From Rhizobium sp. Q54 (GTDB taxonomy: Bacteria > Pseudomonadota > Alphaproteobacteria > Rhizobiales > Xanthobacteraceae), in contig CAMAUC010000006.1 of the NCBI GenBank assembly GCA_945861265.1, positions 1 through 64,000 of the forward strand: a DNA stretch of 64,000 nt, written 5' to 3'. The position numbers and the translations under genes are program-made. Below are positions 8,028-16,127 of this stretch, piece after piece. The notes beneath the pieces are model-generated. The model had not been told where the DNA came from. It saw only the letters and a program-made list of their open reading frames with translations, and did no database searches. Position 1 is the first letter of the stretch; every line of letters begins with the position of its first letter.

Positions 8028-9275
8028 TCAGGCGCTATACACCGGATTTTCAATCAGCATTGCAATGCCCTGGCCGCCGCCAATGCAGGCGGAGGCAATG
8101 CCATAGCGCAGGTTCGCGCGTTTCAGTTCGCGCGCCAAGGTCAAGGTGAGGCGAATGCCGGTGGCCCCCAGCGGGTGGCCGATGGCAATCGCCCCGCCAT
8201 TGACGTTCAATTTCTCCTCGTCGAGGTCGAGTTCGCGCGCGCAGGCCATGACCTGGGCGCCGAAGGCCTCGTTGATCTCGAAGCGGCCGATGTCGCCGAG
8301 CGTTAGCCCGGCGCGTTGCAGCACGGCGTTGATCGCCGGTGCCGGCCCGATGCCCATGACGTCCGGCCGCACACCGACGGCCGCGCTGGCGACAATGCGC
8401 GCCAGCGGCACCTTGCCGAGCCGGCGCGCGTAATCGGCGCTGCCGACCAGAATCGCCGCCGCGCCATCGACGATGGCCGACGAATTGCCGCCGGTCTGCA
8501 CACCGCCGAAGGCCGGCTTGATCTTGGCGAGTTGCGCTTCGGTCGAGACGCGGATGTGGCTGTCGGCGGCAATCTCGTCCTTGATCCGGATGCCGCGATC
8601 GTTCAGCCCGTCAATGGCGAATTGCTCGGTGGCGACGGGTACGATCTCGCCGGCAAGAAATCCGCTTTGCTGCGCTTCGGCCGCGCGGGCAAACGAACGT
8701 GCCGCGTAGGCGTCGACCTCCGGTCGCGTGATCTGATACTGCCGCGCCAGATTTTCCGCAGTGTCCCCCATGCCGATGCCGCAGGACGGATCGAGCAGAG
8801 CCTCCCAAAGGAAATCCTTGAACTCGACCTGGCCCATGCGGAAGCCGCCGCGGCTCGTATAAGACGCAACCGGGTTGCGACTCATGCTTTCGGTTCCGAC
8901 GCACAACGCCAGTTCGGCGCGGCCAAGCGAGATCGTGTCGGAGGCTTGCGCCAGCACTTCTATGCCGGTGCCGCAAACCCGCTGCACCAGATGCGCCGGC
9001 GTCGCCTGCGGCACGCCGGAATAGAGCCCGATATGGCGCGGCAGCATGTAGGCGTCGAAGCTTGCCTGCGCCATGTTGCCGGCAATAACGGTGCCGACGT
9101 CGTCCGGGTCCGCGCCGGTTTTTTCAAACGCCGCGCGTGCTGCCTTGATGCCGAGATCGATCGGCGACACCGAGGCGAGCGCGCCGTTGTAATCGGCGAA
9201 GGGTGTGCGGGCGCCATCGATCAGCCATGCGTCGCTGAAAGTCGCAGCCAAGCCGTTTTGTCTTTCTGCCGTCAC
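8028..9275 (-). CDS. Acetyl-CoA C-acyltransferase (thiolase family)
   Basis: A 415-residue thiolase. The nucleophilic cysteine is in QRVCGTG (Cys101), the histidine in [15 protein letters not shown] and the second cysteine in ACIGGGQG; NEAFGAQ is also intact. It is degradative in form and sits between two feruloyl-CoA-synthase-like ligases and a 3-hydroxyacyl-CoA dehydrogenase, so it should cleave an aryl 3-ketoacyl-CoA to acetyl-CoA plus aryl-CoA. The start four bases after the ligase stop shows co-transcription. The N-terminus is about 15 residues longer than in most thiolases, and a shorter start is possible. It is distinct from the pcaF and phaA thiolases elsewhere in the window. Confidence 0.93.
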   Translation of the reverse strand: MTAERQNGLAATFSDAWLIDGARTPFADYNGALASVSPIDLGIKAARAAFEKTGADPDDVGTVIAGNMAQASFDAYMLPRHIGLYSGVPQATPAHLVQRVCGTGIEVLAQASDTISLGRAELALCVGTESMSRNPVASYTSRGGFRMGQVEFKDFLWEALLDPSCGIGMGDTAENLARQYQITRPEVDAYAARSFARAAEAQQSGFLAGEIVPVATEQFAIDGLNDRGIRIKDEIAADSHIRVSTEAQLAKIKPAFGGVQTGGNSSAIVDGAAAILVGSADYARRLGKVPLARIVASAAVGVRPDVMGIGPAPAINAVLQRAGLTLGDIGRFEINEAFGAQVMACARELDLDEEKLNVNGGAIAIGHPLGATGIRLTLTLARELKRANLRYGIASACIGGGQGIAMLIENPVYSA

Positions 9276-9279
9276 GACA

Positions 9280-11157
9280 CTACTCCTTGCTCAGAATGAC
9301 GCGCGGCGACGGTTCGCTGGCATAAATCTCGTCGACCAGCGCCGCGCGATTTTTCAGGACGGCGCGCTGGTTGATCGAGCCCTTGTCGGTCATCTCGGTC
9401 TTGTCGAGCGACGGTGGCTCGGCCATCAGCAGCGCGCGGCAGATCTTGGTCGAGGAGCCGGTGCTGGCGCGCGCCATTTTCTCCAGCAGTGCAGTGAAAT
9501 GCGCACGGACGCACGCGTCGGAAAGAACTTCGTCCGGCGTCGCGCCGGCGGGAATAGCCGGGTTCAGCGAGCGGCAGGCGTCGATGTGGGGGAACACCAG
9601 CACTGCGACATCGTCGCGGCCTTCGCCGGCAATGACGACATCGCGCACATAGGGCGCGCAAGCGTCGACGAACTGTCCGCGCATCGGGCCGACATGCACC
9701 CATGTGCCGGTGGCGAGCTTGAAGTTCTCGGCGATGCGGCCGTCGAACAGCAAGCCCTGTTTTGGATCGTCCGGATCGGCGAATTTGAAGCAGTCGCCCA
9801 GTTTGTAGAATCCCTCGTCGTCGAAAGCAGCGGCCGTGTAGTCCGGCTGCCGCCAATATCCCGATGTGATGTTCGGGCCGCGCACCCGTGCTTCAAGTTT
9901 ACCGTCGTTCGGCACCAGCTTTAATTCCATGCCGGCGCCGGGCAGGCCCATATTCGTCGCATTCGCGGTCGGCCAGGTACGCGCCAGCGCGAAGGGCGCG
10001 GTCTCGGTCGAACCGAATCCGGTCGAAAACAGAATGCGCTCGCCGCAAGCCTGCACCGCGAGGTCCTGTATTTCCTCGAACACATGCTGCGCCAGCGCCG
10101 CGCCGGCGAACCACAGCATTTTCACGCGGCTGAAGAATATCTCGCGCAAGGCGGTGTCGCTACGCAGAAAAGGCAGCAGCGCCTCGAAACCCTTGGGGAC
10201 GTTGAAATACCACGTCGGCGCGATCTCGCGGAGATTGCGCACGGTTTCTTCGATTGCCCCGGGCATCGGCTTGCCGTCGTCGATATAGAACGTGCCGCCA
10301 TTGAACAGCGCCAGACCGACATCGTGATTGCCGCCTGCGGTGTGATGCCACGGCGCCCAGTCGAGGATTACCGGCGGCTCGTCGGCGAGATAGGCAATTG
10401 CCTGCCGCAGCATTACCTGGTTGGAGCACCACATGCGTTGCGTGTTGATGACGCATTTAGGCACGCCGGTCGAACCGGAGGTGAAGAGGAATTTGGCGAT
10501 CGTGTCCGGTCCGATCGAATCATGCGCGGCGTCGATCCTCCCGGTTGGCGTGGCGCGGAGTGCATCGAATAAAATTGTCGAACGGCCCGGCGTCGGATTG
10601 CGCGCCACGACCACCTCGACCTCGGCTGGCACGACCGACTGGATCGCGCGCGCGAAGGCCGCGCCGTCGGCGGCGAACACCAGTCCCGGCGTGATCAACT
10701 CGAAGATCGAACGCAGCCGCGCCAGATCGTTCGACACCAGTGAGTAGGCCGGCGAGATCGGCGCGTAAGGAATCCCGGCATAGAGCGCGCCAAGCCCGAG
10801 CAGTGCGTGTTCGATATCGTTGCCGGACAGGATGGCGATCGGCCGCTCGGCCGAGAGATTGCGCGCGAGCAACGCCTCGCCGATTTCGCGCGCCTGCCGC
10901 AGTGCCTGCGCGTAAGTGACTTTGCGCCAGCCGCCGGATTTGTCGCGTTGCGCGAACAGGACGCGGTCCGGCGCGATTGTCGCCCAATGCACCAGCCGCT
11001 CGGTAAATTTCGCCGGATAGGGTCCGAGTATCTGCGGCGAGCGCAACAGCAGACAGCCATCGGCGCGCGTCTCGATCGTGACATCCTGCGGCCCGAGCGC
11101 GACCTGCCGCAGCGGCGGCAGCGTGGTCGGGCCAGTGCGTGCGGGCTCTGCGTTCAT
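9280..11157 (-). CDS. fcs: Feruloyl-CoA synthase-like acyl-CoA ligase (paralogue 1)
   Basis: A 625-residue ATP-dependent acyl-CoA synthetase of the ANL superfamily: it adenylates a carboxylic acid and transfers it to CoA. The P-loop TSGSTG is at 226-231, the adenine-binding strand shows GFGSTETAP, and the C-terminal domain has the catalytic lysine in TDKGSINQRA. The overall pattern (ILDWAPWHHTAGGNHD, the DDGKPMPG segment, KLGDCFKFADP) is that of feruloyl-CoA synthases acting on hydroxycinnamates. The start codon overlaps the stop of a second paralogue by four bases. Activation of ferulate, p-coumarate or caffeate would be the first committed step of the surrounding pathway. Confidence 0.88.
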   Translation of the reverse strand: MNAEPARTGPTTLPPLRQVALGPQDVTIETRADGCLLLRSPQILGPYPAKFTERLVHWATIAPDRVLFAQRDKSGGWRKVTYAQALRQAREIGEALLARNLSAERPIAILSGNDIEHALLGLGALYAGIPYAPISPAYSLVSNDLARLRSIFELITPGLVFAADGAAFARAIQSVVPAEVEVVVARNPTPGRSTILFDALRATPTGRIDAAHDSIGPDTIAKFLFTSGSTGVPKCVINTQRMWCSNQVMLRQAIAYLADEPPVILDWAPWHHTAGGNHDVGLALFNGGTFYIDDGKPMPGAIEETVRNLREIAPTWYFNVPKGFEALLPFLRSDTALREIFFSRVKMLWFAGAALAQHVFEEIQDLAVQACGERILFSTGFGSTETAPFALARTWPTANATNMGLPGAGMELKLVPNDGKLEARVRGPNITSGYWRQPDYTAAAFDDEGFYKLGDCFKFADPDDPKQGLLFDGRIAENFKLATGTWVHVGPMRGQFVDACAPYVRDVVIAGEGRDDVAVLVFPHIDACRSLNPAIPAGATPDEVLSDACVRAHFTALLEKMARASTGSSTKICRALLMAEPPSLDKTEMTDKGSINQRAVLKNRAALVDEIYASEPSPRVILSKE

Positions 11158-13025
11158 TCCGAAATCGCTATCACGGCGGCCGGCAGCGGCGAGGCATAAA
11201 GCTGGGCGGCAAGCGCGGCACGGCTGGCCAAGACGGCGCGCTGGTTGATCGATCCCTTGTCGGTCATTTCGGCTTTGTCGAGCGATGGCGGCTCGGCCAT
11301 CAGGATCGCCCGCATGACCCGCATCGACGATCCTTGTCCGGCGGCGAAGGCGTCGAGCAATCCTGCGAATTTGGCGCGGACCGTGGGCGCTTCGATGACA
11401 GCGGCAGCCGGCGCGTCGGCGGCAAGGCCGGCCAGTTTGCGGCAGGCCTCGATGTCCGGAAAAACGAGCGCGGCGACGTCGTCGCGGTCGGCGCCGGCAA
11501 AAACGGCATCGCGCACATACGGCGCGAAATAATCGACAAACCGCGCCCGCAGCGGGCCGACGCTGACCCAGGTCCCGGATGTCAGCTTGAAGTCCTCGGC
11601 GAGGCGGCCGTCGAACAGCAGGCCTTTGCCCGGATCGTTCGGGTCGGCGAATTTCAGCGCGTCGCCGATCTTGTAGAAGCCTTCATCGTCGAAGGCGTCA
11701 CGCGTGTGCTGCTCCTGCCGCCAGTAGCCGGGGGTGATCAGCGCCCCGCGCAGGCGCGCTTCCAGTTTGCCTTCATTCGGCGCCAGCTTGAGTTCGACGC
11801 CGGGGAACGGCACGCCGATATTGCCGGCGCGGTCGGCATCGAAGGTGCAGGCGAGAGCCGACGGCGCGGTCTCAGTCGAGCCGAGCGACGACAGAAAAAT
11901 AACGCGCTCGCCGGTGGTCGCGACCGACAGTTCGGTCAGTTCATCCCAGGTGGTCTGGTTGAGGCTGGCGCCGGCGTAGAACAGCACCTTCAGCCGGCTG
12001 AAGAAATTCTTGCGCAAAGTCTCGTCGGCGCGGAAGTGCGGCACCAGCGCCTCGTAGCCTTTCGGTACGTTGAAATAGATCGTCGGCGCGATGTCGCGCA
12101 GATTGCGCGCGGTTTTCGGCACGCCCGGCGGAGTCGGGTTGCCGTCATCGATATAGAGCGAGCCGCCGTTCATCAGCACCAGATTGAAATTGTGGTTGCT
12201 GCCGAAGGTGTGGCTCCACGGCAGCCAGTCGATCACCACAGGCGGCTCATCCTGCACGAAAGCAAAGCCCGAAGTGATCATCGCCTGGTTCGCGCACAGC
12301 ATGCGGTGCGTGTTGATCACCGCCTTTGGCGTCCCGGTCGAACCGGAGGTGAACAGGAATTTGGCGATCGTGTCCGGCGTCACCTTCGCCTGCGCTGCGG
12401 CAACGCCGGCCTCGTCTTCCGCGCCGGTCAGGTCGGCGAACATCGTCGTTGGCCGGTCGCCGAGCGGATTTTGCGTGACCACCAGTTCGATCTCATCCGG
12501 CACGGTGGCGTAAAGCGCGCGCGCATATGGTCCGCCGTCGGCCGTAAACACCAGCCCGGGCGTCAGCAGATCGACGATCATGCGCAGCTTGCCGAAGTCG
12601 CTCGACATCAGCGAATAGGCCGGCGACACCGGCGCATAGGGAATGCCGACGACCATGGCGGCGAGCGCCAGCAGCGCGTGCTCAATGGTATTGCCGGAGA
12701 CGATGACAATCGGCCGCTCGGCCGACAGGCCGCGCCGCAGCAGCGACGCCCCGATGCGACGCACGGCGTCGCGCGTCTGCGCGTAGCTCAATGTCCGCCA
12801 TTGATCCTGCGCGTCGCGCTGCGCCAGGAACACGCGGTCAGGCGCGGCCTTGGCCCAGAGGTCGAGCGGCTCGCCGACTGTGGCGTGGTAGCGCCCGAGC
12901 GGCTGCGCGGCGGTCATGTAGATGGTGCCGTCGGCGCGCCGGTCGAGCAGGCTGTCAAACGCGCCCAGCCGCACCGGGCGCAGCGGCGCGGCGGAATGCG
13001 AGGGCTTGGCGGTCGAAACCGGCAT
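11154..13025 (-). CDS. fcs: Feruloyl-CoA synthase-like acyl-CoA ligase (paralogue 2)
   Basis: A 623-residue ANL ligase closely related to the next gene and collinear with it: TSGSTG again falls at 226-231, followed by IDWLPWSHTFGSNHN, SSLGSTETAP and the catalytic lysine in TDKGSINQRA. It is the first gene after a 100-base spacer that holds a perfect palindrome, so it probably heads the ligase-thiolase-SDR-thioesterase transcript. The two ligases differ around the substrate pocket (for example WAPWHHTAGGNHD against WLPWSHTFGSNHN), which suggests different ring substituents or chain types rather than simple dosage. Function is assigned from family; substrate specificity is open. Confidence 0.88.
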   Translation of the reverse strand: MPVSTAKPSHSAAPLRPVRLGAFDSLLDRRADGTIYMTAAQPLGRYHATVGEPLDLWAKAAPDRVFLAQRDAQDQWRTLSYAQTRDAVRRIGASLLRRGLSAERPIVIVSGNTIEHALLALAAMVVGIPYAPVSPAYSLMSSDFGKLRMIVDLLTPGLVFTADGGPYARALYATVPDEIELVVTQNPLGDRPTTMFADLTGAEDEAGVAAAQAKVTPDTIAKFLFTSGSTGTPKAVINTHRMLCANQAMITSGFAFVQDEPPVVIDWLPWSHTFGSNHNFNLVLMNGGSLYIDDGNPTPPGVPKTARNLRDIAPTIYFNVPKGYEALVPHFRADETLRKNFFSRLKVLFYAGASLNQTTWDELTELSVATTGERVIFLSSLGSTETAPSALACTFDADRAGNIGVPFPGVELKLAPNEGKLEARLRGALITPGYWRQEQHTRDAFDDEGFYKIGDALKFADPNDPGKGLLFDGRLAEDFKLTSGTWVSVGPLRARFVDYFAPYVRDAVFAGADRDDVAALVFPDIEACRKLAGLAADAPAAAVIEAPTVRAKFAGLLDAFAAGQGSSMRVMRAILMAEPPSLDKAEMTDKGSINQRAVLASRAALAAQLYASPLPAAVIAISE

Positions 13026-13051
13026 TTCGTCCCAGACTTATTCTTGTCGTC

Positions 13052-13076
13052 GTATTGTTGTCCTGGACAACAATAC
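13052..13076. promoter_or_regulatory. 25-bp perfect palindrome upstream of the ligase operon (probable repressor operator)
   Basis: Twelve-base arms GTATTGTTGTCC and GGACAACAATAC match perfectly around a single base at 13064. The site ends 26 bases before the ligase start at 13025. On the minus strand a possible -35 TTGAGC lies 18 bases before TATTGT, which would put the -10 box inside the left arm. The TTGTCC/GGACAA core resembles GntR-family operators. No GntR gene is in the window. Confidence 0.75.
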
Positions 13077-13112
13077 AGTGCTTGGCCCGCCCGGCTCAAG
13101 GCCGCGTCGCCT

Positions 13113-13140
13113 CACTCCGGCCGCGTCACTCCGGCCGCGT
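13113..13140. repeat. 14-bp tandem duplication across the crotonase stop codon
   Basis: The unit CACTCCGGCCGCGT occurs at 13113-13126 and again at 13127-13140. It covers the TGA of the crotonase gene, producing a second TGA just after it. Probably a small local duplication without function. Confidence 0.8.
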
Positions 13141-13926
13141 TACCTTGCCGGCGCGGCCCTCGAGAAACGCCGTGAGCCGGCTTTTTGCCTCGGCGTCGGC
13201 CTGGGCGATCGACGAAATCAACGCCTCGACCGCGTAGCCGCTGCCGGGATCGATTTCGGCGATGCGCGGCAGCACATGGGTGATGGCGAAATTGGTCAGC
13301 GCGGTATTGCCGGCAATGCGCTCGGCCAGCGCCAGACCCTTGGCGAAGCCGTCTCCCGGCTCGTTGAGATAGGTCGACAACCCCATGGCCTGGCCGTCCT
13401 CGGCGGAATAGGTACGGCCGGTCAGCATCATATCCATCATGCGGGAAACGCCGATCAGGCGCGGCAGGCGCACCGAACCGCCGCCGCCGACATAGATGCC
13501 GCGGCTGCCTTCGGGCAGGCCGTAATAAGTCGAGCGCTCGGCGACCCGAACATGGGTGGCCGCCGCCAGTTCGAGCCCGCCGCCGACCACCGCGCCATGC
13601 AGCACGCAAACCACCGGCACCTTGCCGAACTGGATCTTGTCGAACACGCGATGCCACATACTGGAATGTGAAATGCCCTGCCGGATGTCGCGCTCCTGCA
13701 ATTCGCTGAGGTCGAGGCCGGCGGAAAAATGGTCGCCCTCGCCATGGACCAGCGCCGCGGCGATGTCGTCGGGCAGCGAGGCGAAGAACGTCTCGATGCC
13801 GAGGACGGTGGTGTCGTCGAGCGCGTTGCGCTTGTGCGGCCGCGCCAGCGTCAGGATGGCGACCTTGCCGCGCCGTTCGGCGCGCAGCGAAGCGGGGAGG
13901 GTAATATTGAGCTGCTGCGCCGCCAT
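13126..13926 (-). CDS. Enoyl-CoA hydratase/isomerase (crotonase family)
   Basis: A 266-residue crotonase. The oxyanion-hole segment HFSAGLDLSEL precedes VVGGGLELAA, whose Glu119 matches Glu144 of rat crotonase, and YGLPEG, whose Glu139 matches Glu164; both acid-base glutamates needed for hydration are therefore present. It likely hydrates the double bond of an aryl-propenoyl-CoA. Followed by the SDR, thiolase and thioesterase this gives a beta-oxidation route; followed by retro-aldol cleavage it would give an aryl aldehyde. The sequence does not look like the classical Pseudomonas feruloyl-CoA hydratase-lyase, so I favour a hydratase. It starts six bases after the DUF3237 gene, so both are one transcript. 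Confidence 0.88.
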   Translation of the reverse strand: MAAQQLNITLPASLRAERRGKVAILTLARPHKRNALDDTTVLGIETFFASLPDDIAAALVHGEGDHFSAGLDLSELQERDIRQGISHSSMWHRVFDKIQFGKVPVVCVLHGAVVGGGLELAAATHVRVAERSTYYGLPEGSRGIYVGGGGSVRLPRLIGVSRMMDMMLTGRTYSAEDGQAMGLSTYLNEPGDGFAKGLALAERIAGNTALTNFAITHVLPRIAEIDPGSGYAVEALISSIAQADAEAKSRLTAFLEGRAGKVTRPE

Positions 13927-13932
13927 TTTTGA

Positions 13933-14385
13933 CTATTCCACTTCATAAACATCGAGCCGCACCGCGCGCGCTTCGCGCCGGCCGCGCGCCAGGGCCAGAA
14001 TTCGGTTGAGCCAGGCGACCTCGGGGTCGGACGTCTCGAACCGCATCACGGTGCGGAAATAGTAGAGCGAAGGATCGACCTTGTCGCCCCGGGCGAGACT
14101 TTCCAGGACGTCGGGCGGACCGTGCCGCAGCCCCTCGCTCGATACTAGGATTTGCGCGCCGTTATCGGACTCAATCGTGTAACGCGCCTGGATGTCGGCG
14201 GCGTCGTCGGCGCGGATAATCTGCCAGTCGGCGCCGCCGGGCAGGATGCGGCCATTCAGCTTCGGCCCACTCACCGTGCCGCCGAGAATGTCGATAATCC
14301 GGCGTTCACCGTAAGGCGTCCGGCCCAGATTGTTGATGGCGGCCAGTTCGGCGTGAATTTGAAAAATCGGGTGTGTTCCCAGCAT
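13933..14385 (-). CDS. DUF3237 family protein
   Basis: About 150 residues matching the DUF3237 (UPF0311) family, recognised from PIFQIHAEL, the TPYGERRIIDILGG segment with G-rich turn, and LNGRILPGGADWQ. The family forms a small beta-barrel; no reaction is firmly established. I used the ATG at 14385; a TTG at 14394 with an AGGA about ten bases upstream is an alternative. It is the first gene of a transcript with the crotonase and is divergent from pcaI, which ties it to aromatic acid catabolism. No signal peptide is seen, so it is cytoplasmic. Confidence 0.82.
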   Translation of the reverse strand: MLGTHPIFQIHAELAAINNLGRTPYGERRIIDILGGTVSGPKLNGRILPGGADWQIIRADDAADIQARYTIESDNGAQILVSSEGLRHGPPDVLESLARGDKVDPSLYYFRTVMRFETSDPEVAWLNRILALARGRREARAVRLDVYEVE

Positions 14386-14416
14386 GGCTGCCAATCGTTG
14401 GAGTTCCTACTACCAT

Positions 14417-14445
14417 TTGACCCTGTCGGTGGCGCGCCGTAAATA
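14417..14445 (+). promoter_or_regulatory. Sigma-70-like promoter for pcaIJFHG
   Basis: TTGACC at 14417-14422 and TAAATA at 14440-14445 are separated by 17 bases, 28 bases before the pcaI start. Good match for a housekeeping promoter. A minus-strand promoter for the DUF3237 gene must share this 87-base spacer, but I cannot place it. Confidence 0.6.
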
Positions 14446-14472
14446 CGGTGCCGCAACCGGGAACCCAATTTT

Positions 14473-15333
14473 ATGGCGCGTATCACGTCTCTTTCCGAAG
14501 CCATCGCCGGCGCCGTGCATGACGGCGATACAGTCGCCTTGGAAGGCTTCACGCATCTCATTCCGCACGCCGCCTGCCACGAAATCATCCGGCAGGGCCG
14601 CAAAGACCTGACGCTGGTGCGCATGACGCCGGATCTGGTTTACGACCAGATGATCGGCATGGGCTGCGTTAAAAAGCTGGTTTTCTCCTGGGGTGGTAAT
14701 CCGGGCGTCGGCTCCCTGCATCGATTCCGCGATGCAATAGAGAACGGCTGGCCACATAAACTTGAAATCGAGGAGCATTCGCACGCCGCCATGGCCAATG
14801 CCTATGAGGCCGGCGCGTCCGGTCTGCCTTGCGCGATCTTCCGCGGCTATATCGGCGGCGACCTGCCCAAAGTGAACGCCAAGATCAAGCGCGTCACCTG
14901 CCCATTTACCGGCGAGGAGCTCGCCGCCATTCCGTCCCACCGGCCGGATGTCGCGGTGATCCATGCCCAGCGCGCCGACCGGGCGGGCAATGTAATGATC
15001 GAGGGCGTGCTCGGCGTGCAGAAGGAGGCGGTGCTCGCCTCCAAGCGTTCGGTGGTGACGGTCGAGGAAATCGTCGACGAATTGCCCGAACGCAGCCTGA
15101 ACGCGGTGGTGCTGCCGCACTGGACCGTCGGTCATGTCGTCGAAGTGCCCGGCGGCGCGTTCCCGTCCTATGCGCAGGGCTATTACCCTCGCAATAACAG
15201 CTTCTATAAAGCGTGGGACGACATCGCCAAGGACCGCGACAGCTTCCACGCCTGGATGAAAACAAACGTTCTCGACAAGGGTCCAGATGCCTTCGCGCAA
15301 TATGCGCGCAAGCACGAAGCGGCGGCGGAGTGA
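14473..15333 (+). CDS. pcaI: 3-oxoadipate CoA-transferase subunit A
   Basis: A 286-residue class I CoA-transferase alpha subunit of the larger type (about 280 residues, as in CatI/PcaI of several soil bacteria). Marks include DGDTVALEGFTHLIP near the N-terminus and SWGGNPGVGSLHRF. With subunit B it moves CoA from succinyl-CoA to 3-oxoadipate, the penultimate step of the protocatechuate branch. It heads the operon pcaI-pcaJ-pcaF-pcaH-pcaG and is preceded by a promoter at 14417-14445. The gene to subunit B gap is five bases. A glutaconate-type CoA-transferase is a possible alternative by sequence, but the pca neighbours make 3-oxoadipate the strong choice. Confidence 0.9.
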   Translation: MARITSLSEAIAGAVHDGDTVALEGFTHLIPHAACHEIIRQGRKDLTLVRMTPDLVYDQMIGMGCVKKLVFSWGGNPGVGSLHRFRDAIENGWPHKLEIEEHSHAAMANAYEAGASGLPCAIFRGYIGGDLPKVNAKIKRVTCPFTGEELAAIPSHRPDVAVIHAQRADRAGNVMIEGVLGVQKEAVLASKRSVVTVEEIVDELPERSLNAVVLPHWTVGHVVEVPGGAFPSYAQGYYPRNNSFYKAWDDIAKDRDSFHAWMKTNVLDKGPDAFAQYARKHEAAAE

Positions 15334-15338
15334 CGACA

Positions 15339-16109
15339 ATGGCCGATTACAAGCCGACCGAAATGATGACCATCGCCGCGGCCCGCCTGCTCAAGAACGA
15401 CGACATATGTTTCGTCGGCATCGGTCAACCCTCCGCAGCCTGCAATCTCGCGCGGCTGACGCACGCGCCCGATATCACATTGATCTACGAATCCGGCACG
15501 CTCGCCACCAAGCCGACGGTGCTGCCTCTGTCGATCGGCGACGGTGAATTGTGCGACACCGCGCTGACCACCGTGTCGGTGCCGGAAATGTTCCGCTACT
15601 GGCTGCAGGGCGGCCGCATCAAGGTCGGTTTTCTCGGCGGCGCGCAGATCGACAAGTTCGCCAATCTCAACACCACGGTGGTCGGCCCTTACGATAAGCC
15701 GAAAGTGCGCCTGCCCGGCGGCGGCGGCGCGCCGGAAATCGCCACGTCGTGCGGCGAGATCTTCATCATCATGGCGCAGGGCAAACGCTCGTTTGTCGAG
15801 AAGCTCGATTTCGTCACCTCGATCGGTCACGTCTCGGGCGGCGATTCCCGCGCTAAACTGGGCGTCAAGACCAAGGGCCCGACCAAGCTGATCACCGATC
15901 TCGCTGTTTTCGCGCCTGATCCGCAGACTAAAGAGATGACTGTCATCTCGATCCATCCCGGCGTGACACGCGAACAGGTCCAGGAAAACACTGGCTGGGC
16001 GGTCAAGTTCGCCGCCAAGGTAGACGTAACACCGGCGCCGACGGCCAAGGAACTCGACGTGCTGCGTGAATTGCACGCGCGCACCAACCGTGCCCACGCG
16101 GCAGCGTGA
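15339..16109 (+). CDS. pcaJ: 3-oxoadipate CoA-transferase subunit B
   Basis: A 256-residue beta subunit. The catalytic glutamate that forms the glutamyl-CoA intermediate is in YESG (Glu51). The start is the ATG at 15339, five bases after the pcaI stop; the longer open frame from 15213 only overlaps pcaI. LPGGGGAPEIATSCGE is the glycine-rich CoA-binding segment. It forms a heteromer with PcaI and acts just before the PcaF thiolase, whose gene follows after 18 bases. Confidence 0.92.
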   Translation: MADYKPTEMMTIAAARLLKNDDICFVGIGQPSAACNLARLTHAPDITLIYESGTLATKPTVLPLSIGDGELCDTALTTVSVPEMFRYWLQGGRIKVGFLGGAQIDKFANLNTTVVGPYDKPKVRLPGGGGAPEIATSCGEIFIIMAQGKRSFVEKLDFVTSIGHVSGGDSRAKLGVKTKGPTKLITDLAVFAPDPQTKEMTVISIHPGVTREQVQENTGWAVKFAAKVDVTPAPTAKELDVLRELHARTNRAHAAA

Positions 16110-16127
16110 GGGATAAAGGAACGAAGC

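Noticed and set aside
11139-13175. A 678-residue plus-strand open frame opposite the ligase gene
   Set aside because: It is the mirror of a clear feruloyl-CoA-synthase-like gene, is rich in Arg, His and Gly as GC-rich antisense frames are, and shows no domain or ribosome binding site.
13126-13926. Classical feruloyl-CoA hydratase-lyase (ech)
   Set aside because: Both hydratase glutamates are present, but the sequence lacks the characteristic segments of the Pseudomonas enzyme, so I kept the neutral crotonase call.
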